From CAWFGW01 sp963849955 (GTDB lineage Bacteria; Bacteroidota; Bacteroidia; Cytophagales; JAAEPT01): a stretch of 64,000 nucleotides of DNA. The notes under the pieces were generated by a model, which made no database searches, was not told where the DNA came from, and saw only the letters and a program-made list of their open reading frames with translations. The position numbers and the translations under genes were made by a program. The stretch is taken from NCBI GenBank assembly GCA_963849955.1, contig CAWKJU010000019.1, forward strand, positions 1-64,000, given 5' to 3'. Below, piece after piece: positions 18,823 to 28,916 of the stretch; positions within the stretch are counted from its first letter, which is position 1; every line of letters starts with the position of its first letter.

Positions 18823-19782
18823 ATGAAATATAACATCCTTCCATACCAACTTAATTTTCAATTTCCCTTTCGGCTAGCCCATACCGTCCGGGACCATACG
18901 CTAAATGCCTACTTAGAAATAACAGACGAACGATATACTGCCTATGGTGAATTAGTTTTTCCGCCCTATTACCCAGAAACTCTGGAAACATTTACTTCCT
19001 TTATGGAGGCAATACAATTACCAACAGACATTTTAACTACTGACATTAAAGCGTACTTAAAACAATTAGACGAACAAATACCCAATAACACTTTTGCCAA
19101 AGCAGCTTTGGATATTGCTTTACATAACTTACTAGCAAAACACAAACAAAGCACTATTGCTGAACTTTACCAGATCCACCAAAAAAAGAAAAACACCTCT
19201 TTCACTATTGGAATCTCTTCCAACGAAGAATTAGAGCAGAAAATAGCCTTCGCGGAACAATTCGAATACATCAAACTGAAAGTGAATGAAGCTGAAATGT
19301 CCCGCATCGTTAACCTTTACCGGGTGAACACCGACAAACCTTTTGTAATTGATGCCAACCAAGGTTTTGAACACAAAGAAGCCGCTTTAGAATGGTGTAT
19401 TGAATTAAAAAAAATGGGGGTGGCATACTTTGAGCAACCCTTTAATAAAAATGATTTTGAATCACATGCCTGGCTCCAAGAACGAAGTCCTATTCCCATA
19501 ATTGCGGATGAAAGTTTTCAACGCCTTAAGGATTTGGACAAAGTGAAAGATGCGTTTCATGGAATTAATGTCAAATTAATGAAATGTGGTGGCATTGCTG
19601 AAGCCTATAGTTGCCTTACTCAAGCATCCACTCAGGGATTAAAAACAGTGCTTGGTTGCATGAGTGAATCTTCTGTCGCAGTAAATGCAGCCTGGAATTT
19701 AGCTCCTTTAGCTAACTGGGTAGACTTAGATGGTCCTTTCTTAATAAAAAATGATGAGTATGCTCAACAATTAGAGCTTTAA
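18823..19782 (+). CDS. Dipeptide epimerase, enolase superfamily
   Basis: A 319-residue enolase-superfamily protein of the muconate-lactonizing subgroup, most like L-Ala-D/L-Glu epimerases that recycle peptidoglycan peptides. Visible catalytic elements are the lysine motif IKLKVN, the metal ligands in FVIDANQGF, YFEQPF and IIADESF, and the second catalytic lysine in VKLMKCGG. GCMSESSVA follows near the end. A GTG at 18805 would add six residues, but the ATG at 18823 gives the usual family N-terminus (MKYNILPYQLNF). Its last 12 bases overlap the convergent OmpA gene. Confidence 0.85.
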   Translation: MKYNILPYQLNFQFPFRLAHTVRDHTLNAYLEITDERYTAYGELVFPPYYPETLETFTSFMEAIQLPTDILTTDIKAYLKQLDEQIPNNTFAKAALDIALHNLLAKHKQSTIAELYQIHQKKKNTSFTIGISSNEELEQKIAFAEQFEYIKLKVNEAEMSRIVNLYRVNTDKPFVIDANQGFEHKEAALEWCIELKKMGVAYFEQPFNKNDFESHAWLQERSPIPIIADESFQRLKDLDKVKDAFHGINVKLMKCGGIAEAYSCLTQASTQGLKTVLGCMSESSVAVNAAWNLAPLANWVDLDGPFLIKNDEYAQQLEL

Positions 19783-21036
19783 AATTGTAAACTCTACCCG
19801 TCTATTAAGCTTTCGGTCACTATTTAATTTATTAGTAGCGATAGGTTGCCTCCCCCCATAACCTTCAGTGAATAACCGCTGTCTTTCGATGCCTTTTTCC
19901 ACCAAATACTCTTCAACAACCATCGCACGAAGTTTAGAAAGCTCTTTATTTAATTCCTCATTACCAATGCCATCTGTATGACCTGCAATTAATAATTCCA
20001 TATTAGGGTTATCCATCATTAAGGCTACTAGATAATCTAATTCTTCTTCGGCTCCCTCAACCATTATCGGTTCGGACTGTTTGAATTGAATGCTATGTAA
20101 CTCAAACTTATCTCCTATCGAAACGGGCTTGATCTTGATTGACCGTGACGTAGGAGTTTCTGTGATTGTTACATTTTCAATAGTAGTCATGTAATCTTTT
20201 TCTTCTGGTTTGATAATGAGTTTATAGGTTATGTTTTTCACATAAGTAATTTCGAAGCTTGTTTCTGCTGTGGCTGAATTAAACAATTCACTTTTGCCAT
20301 TTAAAACTTTCAAATGTGCTTTCATGGGTTCACCAGTGTTTGCATCAGAAAAATCTACTTTTAATCGTTCGTTGTTTACTTGTGGGTAATCTTCGCGTTG
20401 TTTTAACACTTTTGGTAATTGAGTCATTGATAAAGCGATATCGTTGGCTGTAAAGAACTTATTATCTATTCGTATAAGAGCAACATTCCCTTGACATTTT
20501 CTATTCTTTTGCCCAAAGAAAACCACTTCTTTGATAGGTTGAGAAGGCATTATACCTTTATTCTGTGGAATTAAATGACCGTTAACATTAATTTGAATTG
20601 GCTCTCCCTCACCTTTTCGGGTTAATACATAATGGATGTACTCTTTGTCAGTGTTTTTTAACTCCTTTAAAAATGTAAATGAAACTGTTGTTTCATCTTT
20701 TAACACTAATTTTATTATTTCTACCTCATCATCAAAGAGTTCCGGTTTAAATACTAACTCAATTGTAAATGTACTACTTAAGTTTTTTTGTAGACTGGGA
20801 TTAGTAAACTTCAAACCAGCTAATGATTCAAACTGGTAGACATACCGATCAACATGGTTAACAAGATCGATTGTATCTGCAATAAAGTCACCCTTGTGAT
20901 GTACAACACTCAAATCAGAAAACTTTTCATTTTTATCTGATAAGTCTTTATCAAAAGTGTACAGGGCTTGATTTTGACCCTTGACAAAAATAGCTATTGC
21001 TAAAAATAGAGTAATAAAAGAAACTATTTTTTTCAC
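19771..21036 (-). CDS. OmpA-family protein with N-terminal LamG-like region
   Basis: A 421-residue exported protein (signal MKKIVSFITLFLAIAIFVKG). Residues about 25-200 look like a concanavalin/LamG-type jelly roll (FTIELVFKPE ... VFFGQKNRKCQGNVALIRIDN). A middle segment is probably a beta-sandwich. The C-terminal 110 residues are an OmpA peptidoglycan-binding domain (IQFKQSEPIM ... LLIAGHTDGIGNEELN ... LSKLRAMVVEEYL ... NRRVEFTI). It probably tethers the outer membrane to the cell wall. The stop overlaps the epimerase 3' end on the other strand. Confidence 0.8.
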   Translation of the reverse strand: MKKIVSFITLFLAIAIFVKGQNQALYTFDKDLSDKNEKFSDLSVVHHKGDFIADTIDLVNHVDRYVYQFESLAGLKFTNPSLQKNLSSTFTIELVFKPELFDDEVEIIKLVLKDETTVSFTFLKELKNTDKEYIHYVLTRKGEGEPIQINVNGHLIPQNKGIMPSQPIKEVVFFGQKNRKCQGNVALIRIDNKFFTANDIALSMTQLPKVLKQREDYPQVNNERLKVDFSDANTGEPMKAHLKVLNGKSELFNSATAETSFEITYVKNITYKLIIKPEEKDYMTTIENVTITETPTSRSIKIKPVSIGDKFELHSIQFKQSEPIMVEGAEEELDYLVALMMDNPNMELLIAGHTDGIGNEELNKELSKLRAMVVEEYLVEKGIERQRLFTEGYGGRQPIATNKLNSDRKLNRRVEFTILKL

Positions 21037-21239
21037 CCTCTGAGATAATGTTTATCAAAAGTAAAAACTGCATATTCATTCCTAAAGCTTTCTTATAGCT
21101 AGTTATACACATATATAAATTAATAAAACAAAAAATATGATTAAGTAACTCATACCCTTTTGATTATGCGATAAAAAAAGTAAATTATAAGTCCTTTTAA
21201 TGAAATTTTAAATTTCATTTACCTTAACTAACTAAATCC

Positions 21240-22445
21240 ATGAAGACAAAAGAAATTTATTCGTACGAGATCTTGATTGTTGACGAATCAGGAAAAGCAG
21301 AAATCACCTGTGAGAAATCCTTACTCATGGCAATTTCATATTCAGACAAGCTGTGGAATAATGCGGTTTTAAAACCGTCATCTATTGAAGACAAAAGTCT
21401 TGAGATTGTTTTACAATCTCAAAAGATATCATCAAGCGATGAAAATGCATTTATCATCACCCTAAAAAGTGGCAGCTTTGATAAAATTGAGAATTTTAGA
21501 CTCCAGTTATTAAGTCATCTCAAAAATAAATTAGGTTTTTCGACAATTAAGGTATTATCGGATGGTATATCTTCAAAAATAGCATTAGAAATTTATCCAT
21601 TAATAGCAGAAGCAGAGAATGCATTAAGGGTATTTATTGCCAAATATCATTTAAAAAACACAGGGATTCAATGGTGGAAAAGTGTCGCATCATCTGCTAC
21701 AATTAAAAAAATAAACTCACGAAACAAAAGTCAAACTCCCCTCAGTCAACTAGTTGACATGGATATAAGTTTAGCTGATTTTGAGGATTTAACTGAACTT
21801 TCTAGCACTTGTATTTCTGATTCTAACTTTAAATCCAAATGGAGTGAATTATCATCGATTAGAGATCAGGTGTTACACAATGATTTTTTAACGAATAAAG
21901 ACTTCACAGCTACTAAAAAAACGGTAAATGAACTACTAAAATTCCTATCTCAAAATGAACAGAAGGTGAATAGCTTAAAAACTTCTACTGTCAAATCTAC
22001 CGGAACAAAAAAAGCAGAACCGAAGAAGAGTATACTAAAGAAAGCGATAAACAAAACAACCAAGAAAGCTACACCTAAAAAAACACAAGAAATACAGCCT
22101 GAACCTTCTAAACTGGAAAAGGTTACAGAAGCTGTTGTAGAGGAAATTGATAATAAGCCAAAAGTAGAAGTAGCTGAAACAACACCGCAAGAGAAACCTA
22201 AAACAAATGATTCTTTTAAAATGATTACTGAAGAGGATCTATTAAAAGAACTTAGACTAGCGGAAAGCTCTAGCAATAGCTTTATCGACTTAAAAGCATT
22301 TGTTAATGATGTTTTAGTACCAAAAGGGTATGCCTCAGGCCCTACTTTTTCCCTTGCACGTATGATGAGTGGCAAAGGATTAGTAGATATTTATGATACA
22401 AAAGATGAAACTGGAATGCCGATAAAAGCTGTAAAAGTTCAATAA
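21240..22445 (+). CDS. HEPN-like protein with basic linker
   Basis: A 401-residue cytoplasmic protein. Residues about 115-235 resemble a Swt1/Apea-type HEPN domain: a helix PLIAEAENALRVFIAKYHLKN, a WW pair, then IRDQVLHND near residue 208, which fits the HEPN ribonuclease motif R-x4-H. A lysine/proline-rich, histone-H1-like linker follows (about 255-300, KKAEPKKSILKKAINKTTKK). The C-terminal domain (about 335-401, FIDLKAFVNDVLVPKGYASG) was not recognised. HEPN proteins are often RNases in toxin-antitoxin or phage-defence systems. No antitoxin-like partner is adjacent, so the role is open. Confidence 0.55.
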   Translation: MKTKEIYSYEILIVDESGKAEITCEKSLLMAISYSDKLWNNAVLKPSSIEDKSLEIVLQSQKISSSDENAFIITLKSGSFDKIENFRLQLLSHLKNKLGFSTIKVLSDGISSKIALEIYPLIAEAENALRVFIAKYHLKNTGIQWWKSVASSATIKKINSRNKSQTPLSQLVDMDISLADFEDLTELSSTCISDSNFKSKWSELSSIRDQVLHNDFLTNKDFTATKKTVNELLKFLSQNEQKVNSLKTSTVKSTGTKKAEPKKSILKKAINKTTKKATPKKTQEIQPEPSKLEKVTEAVVEEIDNKPKVEVAETTPQEKPKTNDSFKMITEEDLLKELRLAESSSNSFIDLKAFVNDVLVPKGYASGPTFSLARMMSGKGLVDIYDTKDETGMPIKAVKVQ

Positions 22446-22460
22446 GAATTAATAAAAAAA

Positions 22461-22496
22461 CCGAAGCTTACAAGCTTCGGTTTTTTTTACACCTAT
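22461..22496 (+). terminator. Hairpin terminator
   Basis: CCGAAGCT pairs with AGCTTCGG around TACA and is followed by eight T residues. It is preceded by a run of A residues, so it may also serve the convergent gene ending at 22511. Confidence 0.85.
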
Positions 22497-22510
22497 TTCA
22501 ACTGTATTTT

Positions 22511-25500
22511 TTAGTCTTTTATCAATCGAATAGCATACTCACCAACTTCATCTTTGACAGTTAATATGTACACTCCTTGATTTAAGGATTCAACATTAAT
22601 TCCATTACTAGTTGTCTCTTGTTCTAGCAAAATTACTCCTCTTAAATCTTGAATTTTCACAGCACCCTGAACACCTGTCACAAACACGTTATTAGTAACA
22701 GGGTTTGGATATAATCCGATTTGACCTTTTGCGTCTAAGCTTGCTACACTACCTAATATACAATCCTTAATTTCAATTTCACTAGAGGTAGTTTTACATA
22801 GATTTAAGTTCACAGGGTCAGCTATGGTTACTTTATAAAAACCAAAATCTGTCGCTTCACGGGTATTACCATTCACCACAGAGGCAATGGACTCACCATC
22901 TTTATTCCATATATAACGATAACCGTCCAGATAATTAGCAGTCATTAGGATAGGATCACTACAGTATACATCATCATCAGATGTTAAGCTCGCTACAGTG
23001 GGTTTAGTACAAACTGTTATTGGCTGGCCATAGGTGTAGGTATAACTATCAACATCATCGACTACAGTAACTGTCACATTAAATGCACCTCGCTTAGAAT
23101 AGGATATAAGATGGGGACCAACACCTGTTGCATTCCGTGGTGATGCACCTACACCAAAATCCCAGCTCACAGAATAATAGTCTCCTTCAACACTCACATT
23201 AAACTCAACTGACTCGCCCGTTTGAATAGCATTTTTACTTGTAGAAATAGTCACCTCTGGAGCTTCGCATAAATAAGCTGTAACTGGTGTTCTGTCACAA
23301 ACGGGTACATATAAATCATCTCCAAGTTCGAAGTTATAAAAGAAAAAATACCACTTATTAGTTTCACCTGCCCATTCAGGTTCTGTTCTATAAATACTGA
23401 TATATCCATCCCCATCCGTATAAGGAAAGTTGGAGTTTTCATTATTCATTCTTAATTCCCCATCGGTTCCTATAGCATCAATCGTATAAGAGTTGGGGGT
23501 TAAACTAAAACCTAAGAAAATTCTTTGAGCAGTGCCAGCAGCTTTGGATGGGACCGTAACTGTTTTTTTAGTCCCATCATCTGGAGTAATGTTAATGGTT
23601 ATAGAATTACTTCCGTTTGGATATACAGTTATAAAGTTTAAATAACATGGTTTTAGAATTTTGAATCGCATTTTATAGCCTTCAAAATTATCATGTCCCC
23701 ACGTGTCTCCAAAAGAGGTATTCTCCGGTCCTGCATAAAAATAGTCAATACCTGCTGCATCAGCATTTTCCACATAAAAAGTAGTTGTACTAGTTAGAGT
23801 GGTTGTAAAGCTGTTCCCTGATTTTAAACTGGAACCACCTGTTGGGTTTGCGTACCATTTATAGTTATTTGTACCTTGAACAGCTAGGGTTACGCTACCT
23901 CCATCACAATCTTTAACATCTACAGGTATGGGATTCAATGAAGTCACTATTACTTGATCTGTTACAGTGGCACATGAGCCTAAACTAGCATTCAATTTAT
24001 AAATCCCTGGAGATGTCACCTTTAAATAACTTCTATTGATATTTAAATTAGTGGCATTTCTAAACCATGAATACGTCACGTTATTCATGCTTATACCACT
24101 ACTCAACTCGCGCTCTGCAGGTGAACACAATTCAAAGTTATCTCCTAAATCAAAGGAAATATTATCAAGTACATCAATACTAGTTTCCTTCACACAAGTT
24201 AATGATTGTATCAAAACTGAATAGGTGCCTTCACTAAGTGCAGTTATAGAGGGCCCTGTATTTGGTAATTTATCTTCATCTAAATACCAGGTAAATTGCC
24301 GGTTTTCCTGACTGAGTCCCGTATTTAGTTGAACACTTCCACCATTTTCACATAAGTAAGTTTTTTCGCCAAAGGCAGGACTTTCACAGGGGCACTCCAC
24401 ATATTTTTTCCCTGGTGATCCACCCAAACACCCGCCAAACCAATTTTTAGGGTCGTTCAAGCTTTCTTCCGGATTAATCAACTCTAAGGTACCGCCTTTT
24501 CCATCAGCTATTTTGCTCCAAGGCGTATTATTATCATAAGTAAAAGACACCCTTAATCGATCAAATTCATCAAATAACCGGATGGTTTCGCCCGAGTTAC
24601 TAAACTTGAAAGATATTCCCCCAATTACATTGGTGACTGATGGATTTATGGCTTTGAAAGCCACTAAATCATTCGAGATGACCAAATACTTGTTTTGACC
24701 CAAAACAGTACCATTAGGGATTACAAACTCATTAAAGTCATTACCATCTTTTATTTTCCAACCTGAAATATCGCGCTCATCGGTACCGTAATTATGTAAT
24801 TCCAACCAATCTCCAGAATTTTTCTCAGAAGGAGAGTTATAGTTAATCTCACTAACCGTGATTTTTGGAACACTATTATCTACACTAAAATTTGCTACAA
24901 TTGATTTATCTGACGTTAACGATAAAGAGATTTTTTTAGTGGAGCTCGTATTTGCTCCAGACCAATTATCAAACTTATAACCCACATTAGGCACTACAGT
25001 CAACTCCACAGGGCAACCACCATAATAACTTCCCTCCCAAGAATAACTATCTGGCGTTACCGTATTTATCATCACTTTCCCTGCTTCAGCGGGTACGACA
25101 TTGACTAACAAATCACTTAAATCACCTGCTCCAGTTATGGTTGAGGTGATATGGTCCCTAACATTTCCTCTTCGATCATCAATGAATGATTTAACCGAGC
25201 TTATTTCGCCTTCCCAACTCTCATAATCTCTTCCCCAACGATCAAAATGCCTTCCCATATCGTCATTTAGAAGTGCTTTAATACTATCAACAACTCCATT
25301 GTAGTTAGATGGCGAATATACCGTGTTCATTAAGTCGGCATACCTGCTAACGAACAAACACTTAAACTCCTGATTTTTAAGCAATTTTTTTAACATTAAT
25401 GAATGTGAACTTCTATCATCATTAATCCAGCGACTAAGTTCATTATAAGTTGCGCTAGTATAATTTACGTTAAAAAGATTTAAACCAAAATCTGTATCAA

Positions 25501-27640
25501 AATACATATATCTCCATGGTTTAGATTTATCCATTGGCCGCCAAGTCCGGGCATTATTATGGGGAGCATCCCAATTGATGTGATATGTCTGCGACACAAA
25601 AAAATCAATAAAGTTAGGGACATCAATCATTTGCTTTACTTGACTCCAATTACTCGCATTTGATAAATCGGAATTAAGTATGAAATCTACCGTGTATTTC
25701 CAATCAATATCATCCCCTCTTTTAGCGTTTTCGGATCCTGGTCCACTGTTCTCAATCAAATCGATATCGTCATCATCTATTCCATGATTGTCTTCAACAT
25801 AATGATGATTCATTCTTTCTCTTAAATTATGAATCCCAAAATATTCTCCGTTAATATACACTACTACTGGTTGATAGGCCATTAAATCATGGTGACCGAC
25901 ATCTTTAACCACTTCATGATTTAAGGCATCTCTGAAATGGGTTAAATTAAAGTCGTTACCAGAATTTCTTAAGACGAGCTGTCTGAAACTATCAATGTTT
26001 TTACTAGCGAAAAATTTATAGTCAAAATCTTTATCTCCATATTCATCACGACCAATTAATCGTAAACTTTTCATCGGCTGATCTCTTGACCATCCACCAA
26101 AAATTTTAACACCACAATCTTGCTCGATGCCTAATTGATCATTTTTGTCAAAATATTCGAAATGAATCTCTTTTTCCCAATCTTCCCAAAAATTCGCTCC
26201 GTAATTAGGTTGAACTCCCGATGCATTTGGTCCTTTTACATAGATCCCACTACTTGAACTAAAAAAATCTGCAGGATTGGCACTTATTGACATTACAGGC
26301 AATTTAGGGTTATCCCCTCCTCCTATGATATAGGTGTTTGTCTCATAAAACTCAGTCAGGTTTCCTGCCACAAAAGCAGCAGCACGAATTACCTGAGTTT
26401 CAGATACCGTTATTGCTCCAGTATAAGCCGTAGATGATGAGGTAGGTTTAGATCCATCTTTAGTAAAGCGAATGGTGGCGCCTGAATTTGAAGTAGATAG
26501 ATTAACAGATTGAGTGCCAGAATAAAAGCCTGCTGGCTTACTAAAGGTCACTTTATCTGTTGTAATACCATTATAAGAAACACCTTCAGCATTAGAAGCA
26601 TTCGGAGTTCCCGGTTTAAACATTTTAAAGGTATTTGCTCCATCAGTTTGACGGCCATATGTAGCATCGGTTAATACACGCGGTGGATTCACTCCATCGA
26701 CAGGAGTACCCGCTGGATTAAACAATACTAATGCTTCATTTCCATTACTTAAAGAGAAATTAGTGTGGTAATGCGCCCCCATTGCCGGAGCCTCAAAGAA
26801 AGCGGGAGTTGGATTCCAAAACGTATCACTGGTCCGTAATCCAAAGGTTAAAAAGGGTCTGCTTGTTAAATCAGAAGATGCGCTATCTGTATTGTGAACC
26901 TGAACAGATAATACATTGTTACCATTTACTAACAAAGAACGAATTGTTCTACTGTCTAACTCAAACTTAGTAGGTTTACCCCCGTCATACATAACGGCTT
27001 CATGATAGGAGGTGGAATAATCATCATAATTAGTACCATCCATATTAGCTCTTGCAATCTCAACTCCGTTGAGGTAAGCAACAAAGCCATCATCATAATC
27101 CATGTAAAAAGTAGCCATTTGCACTAGAGACGTATCAATAAGGTTAAAACTAGTACGCATATATACTGCGCCCACAATCTCTGCTAATTCGGTGCTATCA
27201 TCTCCATCACCAAAACCTATTCCTCCGACCCCGGTTAACCAAGTTTCGTCATTGAATGTTCTATCTTTCCAATTCGCACTCGTGTTTTCATCAGGTACAA
27301 CATACTTCCACGTATTTGAATCCAAAACAGGTGATTCCCAGTGATCTATTGCATCTATTGTATTTCTACCGGAAAGGTAAACTACCAAATATTCACCCGC
27401 TTCAATTGAAACATCAGGAAATGTCCATTTATCAGAAACCAACACATCGTCTGACAACGTATAATTTTTCAAATTAACAGCAGTATTGCCTTTGTTATAT
27501 AGCTCCACCCAATCTGGGAATTCGCCATAATTATCTTCAAGTAAGGAGATATTTGATGGACTGATTTCATTAATAACAACTTGTGCTTGTGTTAAAACAC
27601 CACAAATACCCAATAAGATTAACAGTAAGTTTTTATTCAT
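22511..27640 (-). CDS. Giant T9SS surface protein with CotH kinase-like and lamin-tail domains
   Basis: A 1709-residue secreted protein, starting at 27640 because MNKNLLLILLGICGVLTQAQ is a clear signal peptide. In order: a lamin-tail domain (VVINEISPSN ...), a jelly-roll segment, a chitobiase-like repeat (ATIRFTKDGSKPTSSSTAYTG), then a CotH domain (GVKIFGGWSRDQPMKSLRL ... YINGEYFGIHNLRERMN ... YFDTDFGLNL). Next come an InlB-type repeat (VVPNVGYKFDNWSG), a second lamin-tail domain (ITVSEINYNSP), Ig-like repeats, a PKD domain, and a type A sorting domain (IGLYPNPVTNNVFV ... LNQGVYILTV). CotH proteins are atypical protein kinases in spore coats; here the target is unknown. It appears monocistronic. 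Confidence 0.85.
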   Translation of the reverse strand: MNKNLLLILLGICGVLTQAQVVINEISPSNISLLEDNYGEFPDWVELYNKGNTAVNLKNYTLSDDVLVSDKWTFPDVSIEAGEYLVVYLSGRNTIDAIDHWESPVLDSNTWKYVVPDENTSANWKDRTFNDETWLTGVGGIGFGDGDDSTELAEIVGAVYMRTSFNLIDTSLVQMATFYMDYDDGFVAYLNGVEIARANMDGTNYDDYSTSYHEAVMYDGGKPTKFELDSRTIRSLLVNGNNVLSVQVHNTDSASSDLTSRPFLTFGLRTSDTFWNPTPAFFEAPAMGAHYHTNFSLSNGNEALVLFNPAGTPVDGVNPPRVLTDATYGRQTDGANTFKMFKPGTPNASNAEGVSYNGITTDKVTFSKPAGFYSGTQSVNLSTSNSGATIRFTKDGSKPTSSSTAYTGAITVSETQVIRAAAFVAGNLTEFYETNTYIIGGGDNPKLPVMSISANPADFFSSSSGIYVKGPNASGVQPNYGANFWEDWEKEIHFEYFDKNDQLGIEQDCGVKIFGGWSRDQPMKSLRLIGRDEYGDKDFDYKFFASKNIDSFRQLVLRNSGNDFNLTHFRDALNHEVVKDVGHHDLMAYQPVVVYINGEYFGIHNLRERMNHHYVEDNHGIDDDDIDLIENSGPGSENAKRGDDIDWKYTVDFILNSDLSNASNWSQVKQMIDVPNFIDFFVSQTYHINWDAPHNNARTWRPMDKSKPWRYMYFDTDFGLNLFNVNYTSATYNELSRWINDDRSSHSLMLKKLLKNQEFKCLFVSRYADLMNTVYSPSNYNGVVDSIKALLNDDMGRHFDRWGRDYESWEGEISSVKSFIDDRRGNVRDHITSTITGAGDLSDLLVNVVPAEAGKVMINTVTPDSYSWEGSYYGGCPVELTVVPNVGYKFDNWSGANTSSTKKISLSLTSDKSIVANFSVDNSVPKITVSEINYNSPSEKNSGDWLELHNYGTDERDISGWKIKDGNDFNEFVIPNGTVLGQNKYLVISNDLVAFKAINPSVTNVIGGISFKFSNSGETIRLFDEFDRLRVSFTYDNNTPWSKIADGKGGTLELINPEESLNDPKNWFGGCLGGSPGKKYVECPCESPAFGEKTYLCENGGSVQLNTGLSQENRQFTWYLDEDKLPNTGPSITALSEGTYSVLIQSLTCVKETSIDVLDNISFDLGDNFELCSPAERELSSGISMNNVTYSWFRNATNLNINRSYLKVTSPGIYKLNASLGSCATVTDQVIVTSLNPIPVDVKDCDGGSVTLAVQGTNNYKWYANPTGGSSLKSGNSFTTTLTSTTTFYVENADAAGIDYFYAGPENTSFGDTWGHDNFEGYKMRFKILKPCYLNFITVYPNGSNSITINITPDDGTKKTVTVPSKAAGTAQRIFLGFSLTPNSYTIDAIGTDGELRMNNENSNFPYTDGDGYISIYRTEPEWAGETNKWYFFFYNFELGDDLYVPVCDRTPVTAYLCEAPEVTISTSKNAIQTGESVEFNVSVEGDYYSVSWDFGVGASPRNATGVGPHLISYSKRGAFNVTVTVVDDVDSYTYTYGQPITVCTKPTVASLTSDDDVYCSDPILMTANYLDGYRYIWNKDGESIASVVNGNTREATDFGFYKVTIADPVNLNLCKTTSSEIEIKDCILGSVASLDAKGQIGLYPNPVTNNVFVTGVQGAVKIQDLRGVILLEQETTSNGINVESLNQGVYILTVKDEVGEYAIRLIKD

Positions 27641-27888
27641 ACTCTTTCGATTATTTTGAACCAAAAAACAATATTGGCACATTCTCTAAAAATACTATTT
27701 CTAGAAGAATTAAAAAAGCATTTACACAGTTTGCGCATAAGGTTTTCGATTAACCAATAAAGTAAAAACGAGAATTAACTTAGCAAAACATCACCTGATT
27801 AAATTCGTTAACGTACAACATGCGTTAAATCAAGAAGAAATGTTCTTCGATCAAACGTGCTTTAATCACAATGAATTTAGCACTTAAA

Positions 27889-28842
27889 TCAATCATTCAC
27901 TAGATTATCGAGTAATTTAATACGTGTAGATTTTTTTTTACCCACGCTCTTATTCAACTCATTTAAAGTTGATTTTGCATCTTCAAAATCACCGAAACGA
28001 AACTGAACGAACACTTTTAACTCCAATAAATCCGCTGATTTATCTTTCAATAAAAGTTCATTCACCCATCTTAGCTGTTGTATAGTCGGTTTGTTATCTA
28101 TAGAAAAATACCTTACGAAATAAGCGAGTTGATTATCTCCCAAAAAACCTTGTTTACGCAAGTTTATAATTTCTAATTGAATCGCCTCCTCATCTTTTAC
28201 CCCAAGCTGATAATAAAGCTCCATCTCTTTAGCTTTTGCTTTTCCATACTTTTGTTCTAAATCAAACTGAAGCTCTTCAAACTCAAACCGATTATTTTCT
28301 TCTCCAAACTTCATTGCTTCTTGCTTGTAGGTGGAAAATTCATCCATCGAATTTCTCAGCATTCCCTGTTCAAGTCGTTGCATATCTTGTCGTTGGTAAC
28401 CACTGTATTCACTTAATATACTTATATCAATGGGTTTTACATGACTCTTGCTTTCATGTTTACTTAAGGCAATTTTAAAGTTTACCGCATCTTTGTAACC
28501 AACAATTTTATCAATCAACTCTCCTTTATGATTAAACACCAACACAGTAGGGTAACCTTTTACACCATATTTATTTACTAACTCATTACCTGGTTGCTGT
28601 TCTGCATTTAATTTAAAAGCTAAAAACTTTGCTTGCACATAAGCACCTAAATCTTTATCTTGAAAAGTTGTCGCATCCATTTTTTTACAGTAACCACACC
28701 ATGAGGTATACATATCGATGAAATAAACGCGTTCTTCTTTTTCTGCTTTTTCCTTTAACGCTTCGAAATCATCTTCAAAAAAAGGTACTTGGGCAACTAG
28801 AAGATAAGGGAAAAACAAAATAAAGCAGGCTATACACTTCAT
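27889..28842 (-). CDS. Exported thioredoxin-fold protein
   Basis: A 317-residue protein starting at 28842 (signal MKCIACFILFFPYLLVAQ). A longer upstream reading would cross the rpsF promoter. The N-terminal third is a thioredoxin domain with active site SWCGYCKKM and the cis-Pro region GVKGYPTVLVFNHKG, resembling DUF255/thioredoxin_7 proteins. The remaining 180 residues are helical and TPR-like (ELYYQLGVKDEEAIQLEII). It probably acts as a periplasmic thiol reductase or isomerase. It is divergent from rpsF. Confidence 0.8.
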   Translation of the reverse strand: MKCIACFILFFPYLLVAQVPFFEDDFEALKEKAEKEERVYFIDMYTSWCGYCKKMDATTFQDKDLGAYVQAKFLAFKLNAEQQPGNELVNKYGVKGYPTVLVFNHKGELIDKIVGYKDAVNFKIALSKHESKSHVKPIDISILSEYSGYQRQDMQRLEQGMLRNSMDEFSTYKQEAMKFGEENNRFEFEELQFDLEQKYGKAKAKEMELYYQLGVKDEEAIQLEIINLRKQGFLGDNQLAYFVRYFSIDNKPTIQQLRWVNELLLKDKSADLLELKVFVQFRFGDFEDAKSTLNELNKSVGKKKSTRIKLLDNLVND

Positions 28843-28857
28843 AATTATGGTAGTTTG

Positions 28858-28888
28858 TTTGAATGAAATAAGAAAATCAGTAACTTTG
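28858..28888 (+). promoter_or_regulatory. Bacteroidota-type promoter of the rpsF operon
   Basis: TTTG (28858-28861), a 19-base spacer and TAACTTTG (28881-28888) match the -33/-7 consensus of the phylum exactly. The rpsF start is 28 bases further on. Confidence 0.8.
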
Positions 28889-28916
28889 CAGCCCAAAATT
28901 TAATAAAATAATACGA

